Origin: an uncultured Collinsella sp.
Lineage (GTDB): Bacteria; Actinomycetota; Coriobacteriia; Coriobacteriales; Coriobacteriaceae
DNA: 64,000 bases
Direction: 5' to 3'
Assembly: GCA_900550195.1 (NCBI GenBank)
Contig: URRB01000011.1
Location: 1 to 64,000 of the forward strand
A program made the position numbers and the translations under genes. Shown in pieces: positions 39,706-50,000 of this stretch; position 1 is the stretch's first letter, and every line of letters begins with the position of its first letter. Below the pieces are notes generated by a model, which had not been told where the DNA came from, ran no database searches, and saw only the letters and a list, made by a program, of their open reading frames with translations.

Positions 39706-39734
39706 GTACCTAACAATTACTTAGCATATTGTGA

Positions 39735-39776
39735 TGGGTCCTTGTCTGATTCACGAGACAAGAACCCCTTATTTTG
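39735..39776 (+). terminator. Terminator of the parAB operon
   Basis: The stem GGG-TCCTTGTCT/AGACAAGAACCC (about 39736-39767) is followed by TTATTTT. Confidence 0.65.
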
Positions 39777-39829
39777 GCCGTAAAAATGGGACCAGTAGCA
39801 GCTGATTCAAAATTAAGGTCAATAAATGA

Positions 39830-39866
39830 AACGACCCCGGTTCCATATCCTGCAACCGGGGTCGTT
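39830..39866 (-). terminator. Terminator of rlmN
   Basis: A 13-bp perfect stem (39830-39842 with 39854-39866) is followed on the minus strand by TCATTTATTG. It is GC-rich with a modest T-run. Confidence 0.65.
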
Positions 39867-39869
39867 CGA

Positions 39870-39885
39870 TGTTTCACATGAAACG
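39870..39885. promoter_or_regulatory. Degenerate parS-like site
   Basis: TGTTTCACATGAAACG differs at two positions from the three perfect parS copies. It adjoins the rlmN terminator, 2.1 kb from the cluster. Confidence 0.5.
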
Positions 39886-39902
39886 TTTTGGGTGCGACTC
39901 CC

Positions 39903-40955
39903 CTATGCGTTCTTCTGAACTTTGAAGCGCTGCTTCAGCTGTCCGCAAGCGGCGTCAATATCGTTACCACGGGAGTTACGAATCGTTGTCTCGATGCCAC
40001 GGGACTCAAGGCGATGCTGAAGATCCTCAACCTTATGAATCGGCGACGGCTTGAGCGGGCTACCCTCGATGTCGTTAAGCTGAATGAGGTTAACGTGGCA
40101 CAGCGTTCCCTCGCAGAAGTCGCAGAGCGCCTGCATTTCCGGATTCGTATCGTTGACGCCATCGATCATGGCATACTCATAGGTTGGGCGGCGGCCGGTC
40201 TTCTCGGTGTAGAGCTGAAGCGCTTCGTGAAGGCGAAGCAGCGTGTACTTCTTAACACCGGGCATGAGCTTATTGCGCGTCGACTGGATGGCGGAATGCA
40301 GTGAAACAGCAAGCGTGAACTGCTCGGGGATGTCGGCAAATTTGCGAATACCGGGAATAACGCCACTGGTAGAGACGGTGAGGTGACGAGCGCCGATACC
40401 GATGCCATCGGGGTCGTTGAGGATTCGCAGCGCCTTGAGAACCTCGTCGTAGTTGGCAAACGGCTCACCCTGGCCCATGAAGACAACGCTCGTGGTGCGC
40501 TCGCCAAAGTCGTTGGATACATGAAGTACCTGGTCGACGATCTCTTGAGCGGTCAGAGAGCGCTTGAGGCCGTTGAGACCGGTAGCGCAAAAGGCACAGC
40601 CCATGCCGCAGCCTGCCTGGGTGGAAACGCAGACGGAAAGCTTGTTACGACGGGGCATGCCGACAGTCTCGACGGAAACGCCGTCGTGGTATTCGAGCAG
40701 ATACTTGCGCGAGCCATCTTTGGAAACCTGCTTGGTGAGTTCAGTGGGCGTGTCAAAGGCAAAAGCCTCTTTAAGCTGCTCGCGGAAAGCCTTGGGAATG
40801 TTGGTCATATCGTCAAACGAACAAACGTTCTTCTCGAAGACCCATTCAATGAGCTGCTTCGCGCGGAACGCGGGCTGGCCAAGTTCGGCCACGAGCTCGC
40901 GAATATCGTTTTGGCTCAAGTCGCGAATGTCCTGAGATTTAGTCCTGGGATTCAT
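39903..40955 (-). CDS. rlmN: 23S rRNA/tRNA adenine-C2 methyltransferase RlmN
   Basis: This radical-SAM enzyme methylates A2503 of 23S rRNA and A37 of some tRNAs. The 4Fe-4S motif CxxxCxxC is Cys116, Cys120 and Cys123 (CGMGCAFC), and the conserved MGQGEPFANYDEV and C-terminal SRGNDIDAACGQL are present. Length (350) is standard. It is a single-gene unit opposite to the parAB operon and divergent from ddl. Confidence 0.96.
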   Translation of the reverse strand: MNPRTKSQDIRDLSQNDIRELVAELGQPAFRAKQLIEWVFEKNVCSFDDMTNIPKAFREQLKEAFAFDTPTELTKQVSKDGSRKYLLEYHDGVSVETVGMPRRNKLSVCVSTQAGCGMGCAFCATGLNGLKRSLTAQEIVDQVLHVSNDFGERTTSVVFMGQGEPFANYDEVLKALRILNDPDGIGIGARHLTVSTSGVIPGIRKFADIPEQFTLAVSLHSAIQSTRNKLMPGVKKYTLLRLHEALQLYTEKTGRRPTYEYAMIDGVNDTNPEMQALCDFCEGTLCHVNLIQLNDIEGSPLKPSPIHKVEDLQHRLESRGIETTIRNSRGNDIDAACGQLKQRFKVQKNA

Positions 40956-41040
40956 GGAAGCCTTTCGATTTTGGGGAAACGTAGAGGGTATCGCTACAAT
41001 ATGGTATCAGCTGCAGAAATTATAGAGGAGGAGTCTGCCC

Positions 41041-42006
41041 ATGCCGGGTAAAAGCCTAGAGAACATGCACGTAGCGGTCTTGGCGGGCGGTCATTCCGCT
41101 GAGCGCGAGATCTCGCTCAATTCGGGAAAGAACGTTGTGGTGGCACTGAAGGAAGCCGGCTACACCTCGGTGGAGCTGCTCGATACGGCCGCTGATGACT
41201 TTATGGTAACCATGGCAACCGGCGGCTTTGACGTGGCGTTTATCGCCATGCACGGTGCCGGCGGCGAGGATGGTGCCATGCAGGGCGCCATGGAGACCCT
41301 GGGTATCCCCTACACGGCCTCGGGCGTGCTTGCTAGCGCCTGCGGTGCCGACAAAGAGGTCTCTAAGCTCCTGTACGCCAAGGCGGGCATTCCCATTGCC
41401 CCCGGCCTTGCGCTCGAGGTGGGCGATGAAGTCGATATCGATCATATCGTCGAGGTTTGTGGCGAGCGCAGCTTTGTGAAGCCGGCCGTCAACGGTTCCA
41501 GCTATGGCATTTCCCTGGTCCATGAGCCCTCCGAGCTGCCCGCGGCAATTGCCAAGGCGTTTGAGTACGGCGACAAAGTGCTGGTCGAGAAGTGCATCGA
41601 GGGTACCGAGATCACCGTCGGCGTGTACGGCGAGGACGACGTGCGCGCCCTGCCGATTGTCGAGATTCGCCAGCCCGAGGACTGTGAGTTCTACGATCTG
41701 GACGTGAAGTATGTCGACCCTACGGACATCCATCGCATTCCGGCGCAGATTTCACCCGAGAATTACACTCGCGCTCAGGAGCTTGCCTGCGCTGCTCACA
41801 AGGCCCTCGGTTGCCTGGGTATCTCGCGCAGCGACTTTATTGTGAGTGAGGACGGCCCCGTCATCCTCGAGACCAACACCATTCCCGGCATGACCGATAC
41901 GTCGCTGTATCCGGATGAGATTCGCCACACAGACGACATGACGTTCCCGCAGGTCTGTGACAGCCTGATCCGTATGGGCCTTCGTCGAGCGGGCATTGCA
42001 TGCTAA
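41041..42006 (+). CDS. ddl: D-alanine-D-alanine ligase
   Basis: It joins two D-Ala for peptidoglycan precursors. The ATP-grasp protein (321 residues) has N-terminal GGHSAEREISL, the FVKPAVNGSSYGISLV loop and the metal site ILETNTIPGMTDTSLYP. The DVKY loop keeps a Tyr-containing pattern (EFYDLDVKYV) typical of D-Ala rather than D-lactate ligases. GAGGAG precedes the ATG. It overlaps the next gene by 7 nt. Confidence 0.95.
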   Translation: MPGKSLENMHVAVLAGGHSAEREISLNSGKNVVVALKEAGYTSVELLDTAADDFMVTMATGGFDVAFIAMHGAGGEDGAMQGAMETLGIPYTASGVLASACGADKEVSKLLYAKAGIPIAPGLALEVGDEVDIDHIVEVCGERSFVKPAVNGSSYGISLVHEPSELPAAIAKAFEYGDKVLVEKCIEGTEITVGVYGEDDVRALPIVEIRQPEDCEFYDLDVKYVDPTDIHRIPAQISPENYTRAQELACAAHKALGCLGISRSDFIVSEDGPVILETNTIPGMTDTSLYPDEIRHTDDMTFPQVCDSLIRMGLRRAGIAC

Positions 42007-44894
42007 TCGAGGACGCGGTTTCGTCAGGAACGCCGCAGTTTGTCATCGACTCCTATGCCACGCTTGCCGAACGCGCCAAAACGCAGTCCTTCGGCCTTAT
42101 CGAGGAAGATGTGATTGTCCTCGATACCGAGACCACAGGTCTTTCGGTGCAGGACAACGAGCTGATCGAGATCTCGGCGGCCCGTCTTTCGGGCCGCGAG
42201 ATCGTCGACCGCTTCGATACCTTCGTGCATCCCAAGCAGCTAATTCCCGCCGAGATTACCGAGCTCACGAGCATTACAAATGCCGATGTGGCAGATGCCC
42301 CGTCGGCCGCTGAGGCCGTCGCCGCTCTCGCCGATTTTGTCGGTGGTTGCCCGGTGATCGCACATAACGCCACGTTCGATCGCTCGTTTATCGAGTCGGT
42401 CAAAGGCGGCGTCAACGTGAGCGATATCTGGATCGATTCGCTGGCGCTGTCGCGCATCGCGCTTCCGCGCCTGGCCTCGCACAAGCTGTCTTTTATGGCC
42501 GATCTGTTTGGCTGTGACTCGGTATCACACCGTGCCAATGCCGACGTCGACGCCCTGTGTGGCGTATGGCGTGTGTTGCTCGTGGCGCTCACCGACTTGC
42601 CCCAGGGCCTCATGGCGCGCCTAGCCGACATGCATCCGGATGTGCCTTGGTCCTATCGTCCTATCTTCTCATTCTTGGCGGGGCAGAACCCTGGTTCTAT
42701 CTTCTCTCTCAGCGCCGCTCGTGCTGACGTTCTCAAGGCCGATCGCGCCGACGATCGGGTGGACGCCGACGAACTGCCGGTCCTCAAGATGCCGAGTCGT
42801 GAGGAGATTGAGGCAGACTATGCGCCGGGTGGCCTGGTCAATCGCATGTATCCCACTTACGAGCCGCGTGATGAGCAGATCGCGATGGCCCTCGAGGTCC
42901 GCGATGCGCTGGTCACGGGCACACATCGCGTAATTGAGGCGGGCACGGGCGTCGGCAAATCGATGGCCTATCTGGTGCCTTTTGCCGAGGCAGCACGCCG
43001 TAACAACATCACGGTTGGTATTGCGACCAAATCGAACAATCTTGCCGACCAGCTCATGTACCATGAGCTGCCAAAACTTGCCGAGCAACTGGACGGTGGT
43101 CTGTCATTTTGCGCTCTCAAGGGCTATGACCACTATCCGTGCCTGCGCAAGCTTGAGCGCATGAGCCGAGGCCAGGTCGAGATTACCACCAAGCGCGATC
43201 CGGCGGACACGCTCACGGCGGTCGCGGTCATTATGGCGTACGTCTGCCAATCAGCCGATGGCGACCTCGACTCGCTCGGCATTCGGTGGCGCAGCGTCAA
43301 CCGTCCCGACTTTACGACGGCCTCGCGCGAGTGTGCTCGTCGCCTCTGCCCGTTTTTCCCTGATAAATGTTTGGTCCACGGCGCTCGCCGTCGTGCGGCG
43401 CATGCCGATGTGGTGGTCACCAACCATTCCCTGCTGTTCCGCAATGTCGCGGCCGAGGGCAGGATTTTACCTCCGATTCGTCATTGGGTAATCGACGAGG
43501 CCCATTCCATCGAGCGCGAGGCGCGCCGCCAGTGGGCGCGCGTGGTGTCGGCGGACGAATCACGCGTTCTGTTTGAGCGCCTGGGTGGCTCGAGCACCGG
43601 CGCGCTAAGCCAGGTTTCCCGTGATTTGGCAACCTCCGAGGGCTCTACGCTCTATCTGGGCCTTACTGCCAAGGCGACGTCGACGGTTGCGCGCGCGAGC
43701 ATGGCAATCGCCGACGTGTTCGATGGCGTTCGCGAGCTCGGCCGCCGTGCGCGTGGGGGTTATGACAATGCCAATCTATGGATTGGCCCCGAGCTGCGCG
43801 AATCTGACGACTGGCATGATTTCTTACAGTCGGCCTACGCTGCCATCGATGCATTGGAACAAGCTGACAAGTGCGTCGACGCGCTGGTGCAAGCCGTCGC
43901 CGCCGACAAGCCCGAGGTTGTTGTCGACTTGGGCGATATCTCGCGCCGCCTGCACGAGCTGGCCGAGAACCTCAAACTCATCATCGACGGCACCGATGAA
44001 CACTACGTGTATTCGCTGCAGGTCAATCGCAGGTTGCGTGCCGGCGGAGAGTCAATGACCGCAGAGCGCATCGACATTGGCGAGGCCTTGGCAACCGAGT
44101 GGCTGCCCGAGGTTCACACGGCTATCTTTGCCTCGGCGACCATGACGGTGTCCAAAAGCTTTGAACACTTTAACCACGCGGTCGGCCTCGATCGCATCGG
44201 TGCTTCAACATCCTCATCGCTGCACTTGGACTCGAGTTACGACTTTGATTCGAACATGGCTGTAGTCGTTGCGGGCGATATACCCGATCCGCGCGATCGC
44301 GAGAGCTATCTTACGGCGCTCGAGCGCGTGCTGGTCGACGCCCATCTTGCCATGGGCGGATCGGTGCTCACGCTGTTCACCAATCGGCGCGACATGGAAG
44401 ACCTGTACACCCGCGTTGAGCCCAAGATGGCCCGTGCGGGTCTGGAACTCAACTGCCAGCAGCGCAACTCATCTCCTCGTCGCCTGCGCGACCGGTTTAT
44501 CAACGAGCCGACCTCGTCGCTTTTTGCGCTTAAGGCCTTCTGGGAGGGATTCGACGCCAGCGGCGAGACGCTGCGCTGCGTCATCATTCCCAAGCTGCCG
44601 TTCTCGAGCCCCACGGACCCGCTCTCGTGCGAGCGCAACTTGCGCGAAGACCGCGCTTGGGTGCGCTATTCGCTGCCCGAGGCGGTGCTCGAGGTCAAGC
44701 AGGCGGCCGGCCGCCTTATCCGCTCGTCGACCGATTGCGGCGTGCTGATTCTGGCCGACCCGCGCCTGGTGACGAAGGGCTACGGAAAGAAGTTCTTAAC
44801 GTCGCTGCCCACGAGCTCCTACCAGCGCATCGAATCGGCGCAGATCGGGCACTATCTGCAACTGTGGCGTGCACGCCACGAGCGGCGGCGCTAA
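42000..44894 (+). CDS. dinG: Exonuclease-DinG helicase fusion
   Basis: The N-terminal DEDDh exonuclease domain (about residues 35-200) has VLDTETTGL (Asp42, Glu44) and a later HNATFDRSFI. The C-terminal XPD/DinG-type helicase has Walker A GTGVGKSMA (near 315), the DEAH box DEAHSIE, and clustered cysteines in the iron-sulfur region (RECARRLCPFFPDKCLV). Such fusions occur in Gram-positive bacteria and act on branched or RNA:DNA substrates in repair. At 964 residues it is a little long. The start overlaps ddl. Confidence 0.9.
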   Translation: MLIEDAVSSGTPQFVIDSYATLAERAKTQSFGLIEEDVIVLDTETTGLSVQDNELIEISAARLSGREIVDRFDTFVHPKQLIPAEITELTSITNADVADAPSAAEAVAALADFVGGCPVIAHNATFDRSFIESVKGGVNVSDIWIDSLALSRIALPRLASHKLSFMADLFGCDSVSHRANADVDALCGVWRVLLVALTDLPQGLMARLADMHPDVPWSYRPIFSFLAGQNPGSIFSLSAARADVLKADRADDRVDADELPVLKMPSREEIEADYAPGGLVNRMYPTYEPRDEQIAMALEVRDALVTGTHRVIEAGTGVGKSMAYLVPFAEAARRNNITVGIATKSNNLADQLMYHELPKLAEQLDGGLSFCALKGYDHYPCLRKLERMSRGQVEITTKRDPADTLTAVAVIMAYVCQSADGDLDSLGIRWRSVNRPDFTTASRECARRLCPFFPDKCLVHGARRRAAHADVVVTNHSLLFRNVAAEGRILPPIRHWVIDEAHSIEREARRQWARVVSADESRVLFERLGGSSTGALSQVSRDLATSEGSTLYLGLTAKATSTVARASMAIADVFDGVRELGRRARGGYDNANLWIGPELRESDDWHDFLQSAYAAIDALEQADKCVDALVQAVAADKPEVVVDLGDISRRLHELAENLKLIIDGTDEHYVYSLQVNRRLRAGGESMTAERIDIGEALATEWLPEVHTAIFASATMTVSKSFEHFNHAVGLDRIGASTSSSLHLDSSYDFDSNMAVVVAGDIPDPRDRESYLTALERVLVDAHLAMGGSVLTLFTNRRDMEDLYTRVEPKMARAGLELNCQQRNSSPRRLRDRFINEPTSSLFALKAFWEGFDASGETLRCVIIPKLPFSSPTDPLSCERNLREDRAWVRYSLPEAVLEVKQAAGRLIRSSTDCGVLILADPRLVTKGYGKKFLTSLPTSSYQRIESAQIGHYLQLWRARHERRR

Positions 44895-45808
44895 AGCGGA
44901 CAAACGAGGGTTTTTGCCATATCGCACAGACGCTTTGACAGGGCGGGGTCATCCAAGATGCGGATGGCTCCGCCCGCTGCGATTACCTGGATCAGTAGCC
45001 AACGCTCGGAGCCGTAATGCACGGTTACCATTGCCATGTCTGCCCCGCTGCGCTCGATTAGGGTGATGCCGGCCCAGTCCAGATGTTCCGCCATATCGAA
45101 TGGCATCAAGAGCTTTGCGCTACGCTGCGTCCGGGCAAGGGAATCGTGGAGGGATGCGACGTCCGGTGCGTGAGACACGACGGAGTCTTCCGTCAAGGTG
45201 AGTCCCTCGATTTTATCCATGCGATAGGTGCGCTGCTCATCGACTGCGATGTCCCAGGCAATCAAGTATGTTTGGTCGCCGTTTGCCGTAATGCGCAAGG
45301 GGTCGACCAGACGCTCGCGTGGCCGTGCATCGTCCATCGAGCGATACGAGATGCGGCAGCGAACGCCGTCCTGAATGGCGCAGCTCAGCTGCTGCCAGTG
45401 CGACCCGTGGTTGACGGTGTCAAAGACGCGCTGGTTATAGCCGAGCTCTTCGGGTAGAAGAGCATGCCGAATCCGGGCTGCCGTCTGTGGCTCGATCCCC
45501 AACGATTCAAGTTCGTGGTTGAGCACAGCGCCCTCGGCGGCACTCAGGCGCAACGGTAGAACACGCCCTGCGTTGCCGGTGAGGACCACACGCTCGCCGC
45601 GGCATTCGCAGATGATGCGCGCGCCCGATTCTCGGTCCGCGAGCGTCGAGACGATCTCGAGAATCTCGTCGAGCGACACCCCTGTGATGTCAAAGCGGCT
45701 GCAAATCTCGGCTCGTGTCATGCCGCTCTCGCCGGCGGCGTAGAGGGCCTCCATGATGTCGATGGCGCGCGAGAGTCTCTGCTCGCTGGTGAGTTTACGC
45801 ACGGGCAT
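44891..45808 (-). CDS. WYL-domain transcriptional regulator (PafC-like)
   Basis: An N-terminal winged-helix region (residues about 8-60) is followed by a WYL ligand-sensing domain (ISYRSMDDARPRERLVDPLRI, then TYLIAWDIAVDEQRTYRMDKIEGL). This is the second of a tandem pair, like PafC after PafB in mycobacteria. The ATG at 45808 has GAAAGGACGG upstream and overlaps the first gene by 14 nt. In mycobacteria PafBC answers single-stranded DNA; a DNA-damage role here is inference. Confidence 0.85.
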   Translation of the reverse strand: MPVRKLTSEQRLSRAIDIMEALYAAGESGMTRAEICSRFDITGVSLDEILEIVSTLADRESGARIICECRGERVVLTGNAGRVLPLRLSAAEGAVLNHELESLGIEPQTAARIRHALLPEELGYNQRVFDTVNHGSHWQQLSCAIQDGVRCRISYRSMDDARPRERLVDPLRITANGDQTYLIAWDIAVDEQRTYRMDKIEGLTLTEDSVVSHAPDVASLHDSLARTQRSAKLLMPFDMAEHLDWAGITLIERSGADMAMVTVHYGSERWLLIQVIAAGGAIRILDDPALSKRLCDMAKTLVCPL

Positions 45809-46817
45809 GCTCGTGCACCGTCCTTTCAATGAGGCGGTTCCACGCCTGTTTGAGCGATTTGGGGGCCACGGGCCTCATGCCGTCCACGGCGTGGGCCATG
45901 CAAAATGAGGCGGCGGCTTCAAGGTCACGCACGTCAACGGTCCAGGTCCATCCCGCATCGGTGTGTGCGAGCTCACCTCGCCCGCGCGTGAGGCCGTTGA
46001 TCATATCGATCTGCGTCTGAGGGGCGAACGAGAACGTGGCTGCAACGGGCGGTCGGTCGGGAAAATCGAATTCAAAGAACAGATAGTCGTTGAGATTGAA
46101 GTCCGCAGGGATGGCGTAGGCCTTCGAAGGACGCCAAGCGCGAACGATACGGTCGCAGCGGAATGTCCTGATGCCGTCGGTGACATTGTCGAGGCCGCAG
46201 AAGTACGCCACGCCCTCGCGTTCGAACATGCCGTAGACGCAGACGGTACGTTCTTTCTGCTCGCCGCGTCCGTTCTGATATAAAAATCGCAGCGCGCATC
46301 GCTCGGCAAAGGCGCTCCATACCGCATCGACGGTGGGAGAGCGGCGGATTGGTGCTTCGTCCACCGTCGTCCTACCGGTGAGATAGGCAATCTTGGAGCG
46401 AATATCGGCAAGCGGTGCGGCAAAAGTGGATGAGCCGGCCGCTAGTGTCTGGTCGATGGCGTTGAGCAGGATATCGGCGTCGTCTGCGGTGATGAGGCCG
46501 CCTGCTGCAAAGGTGTGCTCGCGGTCGATTGTCCACGAGCTTTCCTCGGTCTCCTGCGCACCGGCGGGGCGAACCTCCTTGATTAAGATGCCACGCTCGA
46601 GCAGTTTGTCACGATCGCGCCGAAACTTGCGCTTATCCGAGTCGATACTGCCCGAGCCATATCCCAGGTCAGAATCCAAGACGATCTGCTCGGTCGTCAG
46701 CGGTTCGGGGGAGCTGTTGAGCACAAAGAAAAGATTGAGGATGCGCTGAGCCGTTTTATCGAAACCGGGCTCCGAACTTCCCTTTTTAATTGTCGCGGTC
46801 GCGTCGCTTGCCGTCAT
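45795..46817 (-). CDS. WYL-domain transcriptional regulator (PafB-like)
   Basis: The 340-residue product has an N-terminal winged helix (RILNLFFVLNSSPEPLTTEQIV) and a WYL domain (RFLYQNGRGEQKERTVCVYGMF and AYFCGLDNVTDGIRTFRCDRI). The WYL triad is partly changed. It is the first of the tandem pair and diverges from the M28-like gene, so may control it or itself. Regulatory target unknown. Confidence 0.85.
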   Translation of the reverse strand: MTASDATATIKKGSSEPGFDKTAQRILNLFFVLNSSPEPLTTEQIVLDSDLGYGSGSIDSDKRKFRRDRDKLLERGILIKEVRPAGAQETEESSWTIDREHTFAAGGLITADDADILLNAIDQTLAAGSSTFAAPLADIRSKIAYLTGRTTVDEAPIRRSPTVDAVWSAFAERCALRFLYQNGRGEQKERTVCVYGMFEREGVAYFCGLDNVTDGIRTFRCDRIVRAWRPSKAYAIPADFNLNDYLFFEFDFPDRPPVAATFSFAPQTQIDMINGLTRGRGELAHTDAGWTWTVDVRDLEAAASFCMAHAVDGMRPVAPKSLKQAWNRLIERTVHEHARA

Positions 46818-47015
46818 AGAATCCTCGCATGAGAAGGTAGTTTGCTGCCATGATTTTAGTCCGATATGGAGATTAGGCTATATCCTTGTCCGCTCGAGGC
46901 GTTAAGATGGCCCGAATTCGGTCGTTTGCGCTCGCTCGGGGTATACTTTCGACTATATACGGTTCTAATGTGCATGCATTGGGCCTATTTGTCGGATTAT
47001 GGATGTGGAGCGCAC

Positions 47016-50000
47016 ATGGCGAACACCCAGAACTATATTAACCACCTGCTGCAGAACACCGGCATTACGCCGGCATGCAGCGAAGAAGAGCGCTTGGCTG
47101 CCGAGGATATCGCTCAGATCTTCCGCAACCACGGCTTTGACCCCGAGGTTCAGGAGTTCAATGCCCCGGCGCCCAGTAGATTGGCATTTGCCGTTACCGG
47201 TATTCTTGCGTTTGCCGGCGCCCTGCTGATGGGCATCGGCGGCGGTATCGGCTTGGTCGGCACCTTGCTGGCCATTGTCGGCGCCGTTCTTTACGTGCTC
47301 GAGCGCACGGGCCACCCCGTGGTTTCGCGCTTGGGCAAGACGGGCGTGAGCCAAAATGTCATCGCCTACCACAAGGCCTCGGGCCCGCTCGCGTCTCCGC
47401 GCAACCGCCCGGTGGTCGTTGTCGCACACTACGACTCTCCCCGTGCTGAGCTGCTCGCCCGCGAGCCCTATGCTTCGTATCGTGCGCTCATCGCCAAGCT
47501 GTTGCCCGTTGCCACGGTTGCCCCTGCTGCCGTTGCCATCCTGCGTATCCTGCCGCTCCCCGGCGCGCTCAAGGTTCTGCTGTGGATTGTCGCGATCCTC
47601 GCTTCCCTCGTTGCACTTGCCAACGCGGCAAACATCATCTCTAACCGCCACATTCTTCCCTATACGTCCGGCGCGGTGTGCAACAAGTCTTCTGTCGCCG
47701 CTATGCTCGGCGTTATGGACAACGTTGCTCCCTTCCAGGGCGAAAACGAGTTTCCCGACGATGTTCCGTTCGATACCTATTTTGGGGAGCAGAAGCGTCG
47801 TGCCGAGGAAATGGCGCGCGCAGCGGCGGAATATGCCGCGGCCCAGCAGCAAAACGACTACGGCAACACCATCGAGTATGAAGAGCCTACCTACGCCGAG
47901 GACGAATTCGGTCAGCCGATTGCTCCCGACGCTCAGACCGAGCCCGAACAGGGTGAGGCTTTCGACGAGCAGATCGAGGGCTTTGAGGGTGCATCTGCCG
48001 ACGAGACGCTGATCGGCGCTATCGTGCCCGAGGATCAGAATCAGGCTGTCCAGGCCGAAGAGTTCAATGACGAGGTTCCCGCTGCCGAGTCGGCGGAGGA
48101 ACCTGCCGCGGTCGAGCCCGAGCCCAAGCTCTATCGCAACGCCGCCGGCAACATCCGCTTTGGTTCGGATGCCATCCGTGCGCTCGGAATGCTTCCCGAG
48201 TCCTGCACGCTCGATTACGAGGAGGGCGAGGAGCCGACGTTTGAGCCCGAGCCTGTGCCCGTTGTCACTGTGGATGATGAGTCTGCCGCGGTTACCGCTG
48301 CCGTTGCCGAGCCCGAGGCAGTGTCCGCGATCGATCCCGCGGCAGGACTGGACATTTTGGCTCCCGCCGCGCCGGCGCAAGACGTTGCGGACGAGTCTGA
48401 CGACGATTACGTTGAACAGCCGAGGCGCGTGTCTTACGAGAGCGATACTGATTTCTCGGCCGAGATTCCCGCGGCAACGCCCCATGCCGATATTGCATCC
48501 GCGTTCTCTTCGATTGGCGCCAGCGCTTCCAACTTCTTTAAGGGTGCGCTTGCAAAGGGCAAGAAATTTGTCGACGATTTCGAGGAGAAGCGCGCTGCCG
48601 CACGCGAGGCTGCCGAGCAGGAGGCTATCGCTCAGCAGCAGGCAGCCGAGGCGGCACGTGAGCTCGCGGCGCAAGAGTTCGAGCAGAACGAGGCTGTGCA
48701 GTCCGTGCCCGTCGACGCCGCCGAAGCTACAACGTCCTTTGAGTCCCAGCAACCGACGTCCGCGGATGTTGTTGAGGCAACAACGTCTTTCGAGGCTCAG
48801 CAGCACGTCGATAGCACCATGTCGTTTGATGCCGCGAAGTTCGATTCCACGATAACGTTTGAAAAGCAGGGCACCGCGATTGCCGAGTCCCTTCCTGTTT
48901 CCGATGAACAGGGCGACGCGGTGGACGATGACGAGCCCATTGATGCTGCCGAGGACGAGCCCGTCGAGGCCAACTCTGGCGAAGAGCAATACGCGGCAGC
49001 CGAGCAAGCTGATTCGACCGAGGCCGAGCAGGAGGAAGTGCCTGCGGTTTCCGAGACTCTCGAAACGGATGAGTCGAGGCCTTACTCCACGCAGATTTTC
49101 ACCATGCCGACCCCGAGTGGTTCCGGTGCCACGGTTGCCAATGTCGCTCCCACCCAGGACGAAACGGTCGATTCCCTTATGGCCCAGATTTCCTCCCAAG
49201 CATCGCCGCGTCCGCAGATGAATGTTCCCGATCCGTCGTCGGCACCGTCGCCTGCACCTTCCTCGTCTCCGCTGGCTTCGGTCCCCGATCCGTCGCTGCC
49301 GTCTATGAAGCAGGCAAACGTTGCGTCTCGCACGTCGCTGTTCGACCTTCCCGATCCCTCTGCCCAGGTCAACGACCCCTTTGCTACCGCCCAAGGTCCC
49401 GAACCCACATCGGCACCCGTTGCGCCTCCTGTGCCCGTTGCGTCGGGCGCGCAGCCGATCGAGACCATTTCGGCTCCCGCCCCGGCGGCACCCAAGTCTC
49501 GTAAGCGCGGCCTGGGTGGCCTGTTCGGTCGTAAAAAGAAAAACGAGCAGGACAGCATGAGTGACTGGCTGGGCGTCGAAGACGATTACGATGCCAAGAA
49601 GTCCGGTCGCGGTATCGGTTCGTGGGATAACTTCGAGGACGATAACGATGGCTGGAAGGGTGGCGCTACGTCTTCCGATGGTGCTTCTTCCGAAGATATG
49701 CTCTCGGCTGTCGCCTCTATGGGCGATGATGAGCTGCTCGGTCACGATATCTGGTTTGTGGCAACGGGCGCCTCGGATTGTGATGGCGCCGGCATGAAGG
49801 CCTTCTTGGCTTCGCATCGCGATAAGCTCCGCGGCGTATTCTTCATCAATCTTGAATCCGTCGGCGCCGGTAGGCTTTCGGTGGTGACGGTCGAGGGCGA
49901 ACAGCAGCTGCTCAAGGGCGATCGCCGCATCATGAACCTGGTCAGCAAGGTGTGCAAGTCGTTCCATGTCGATTGTGGCGCGCTCGAGATGCCCTATGCC

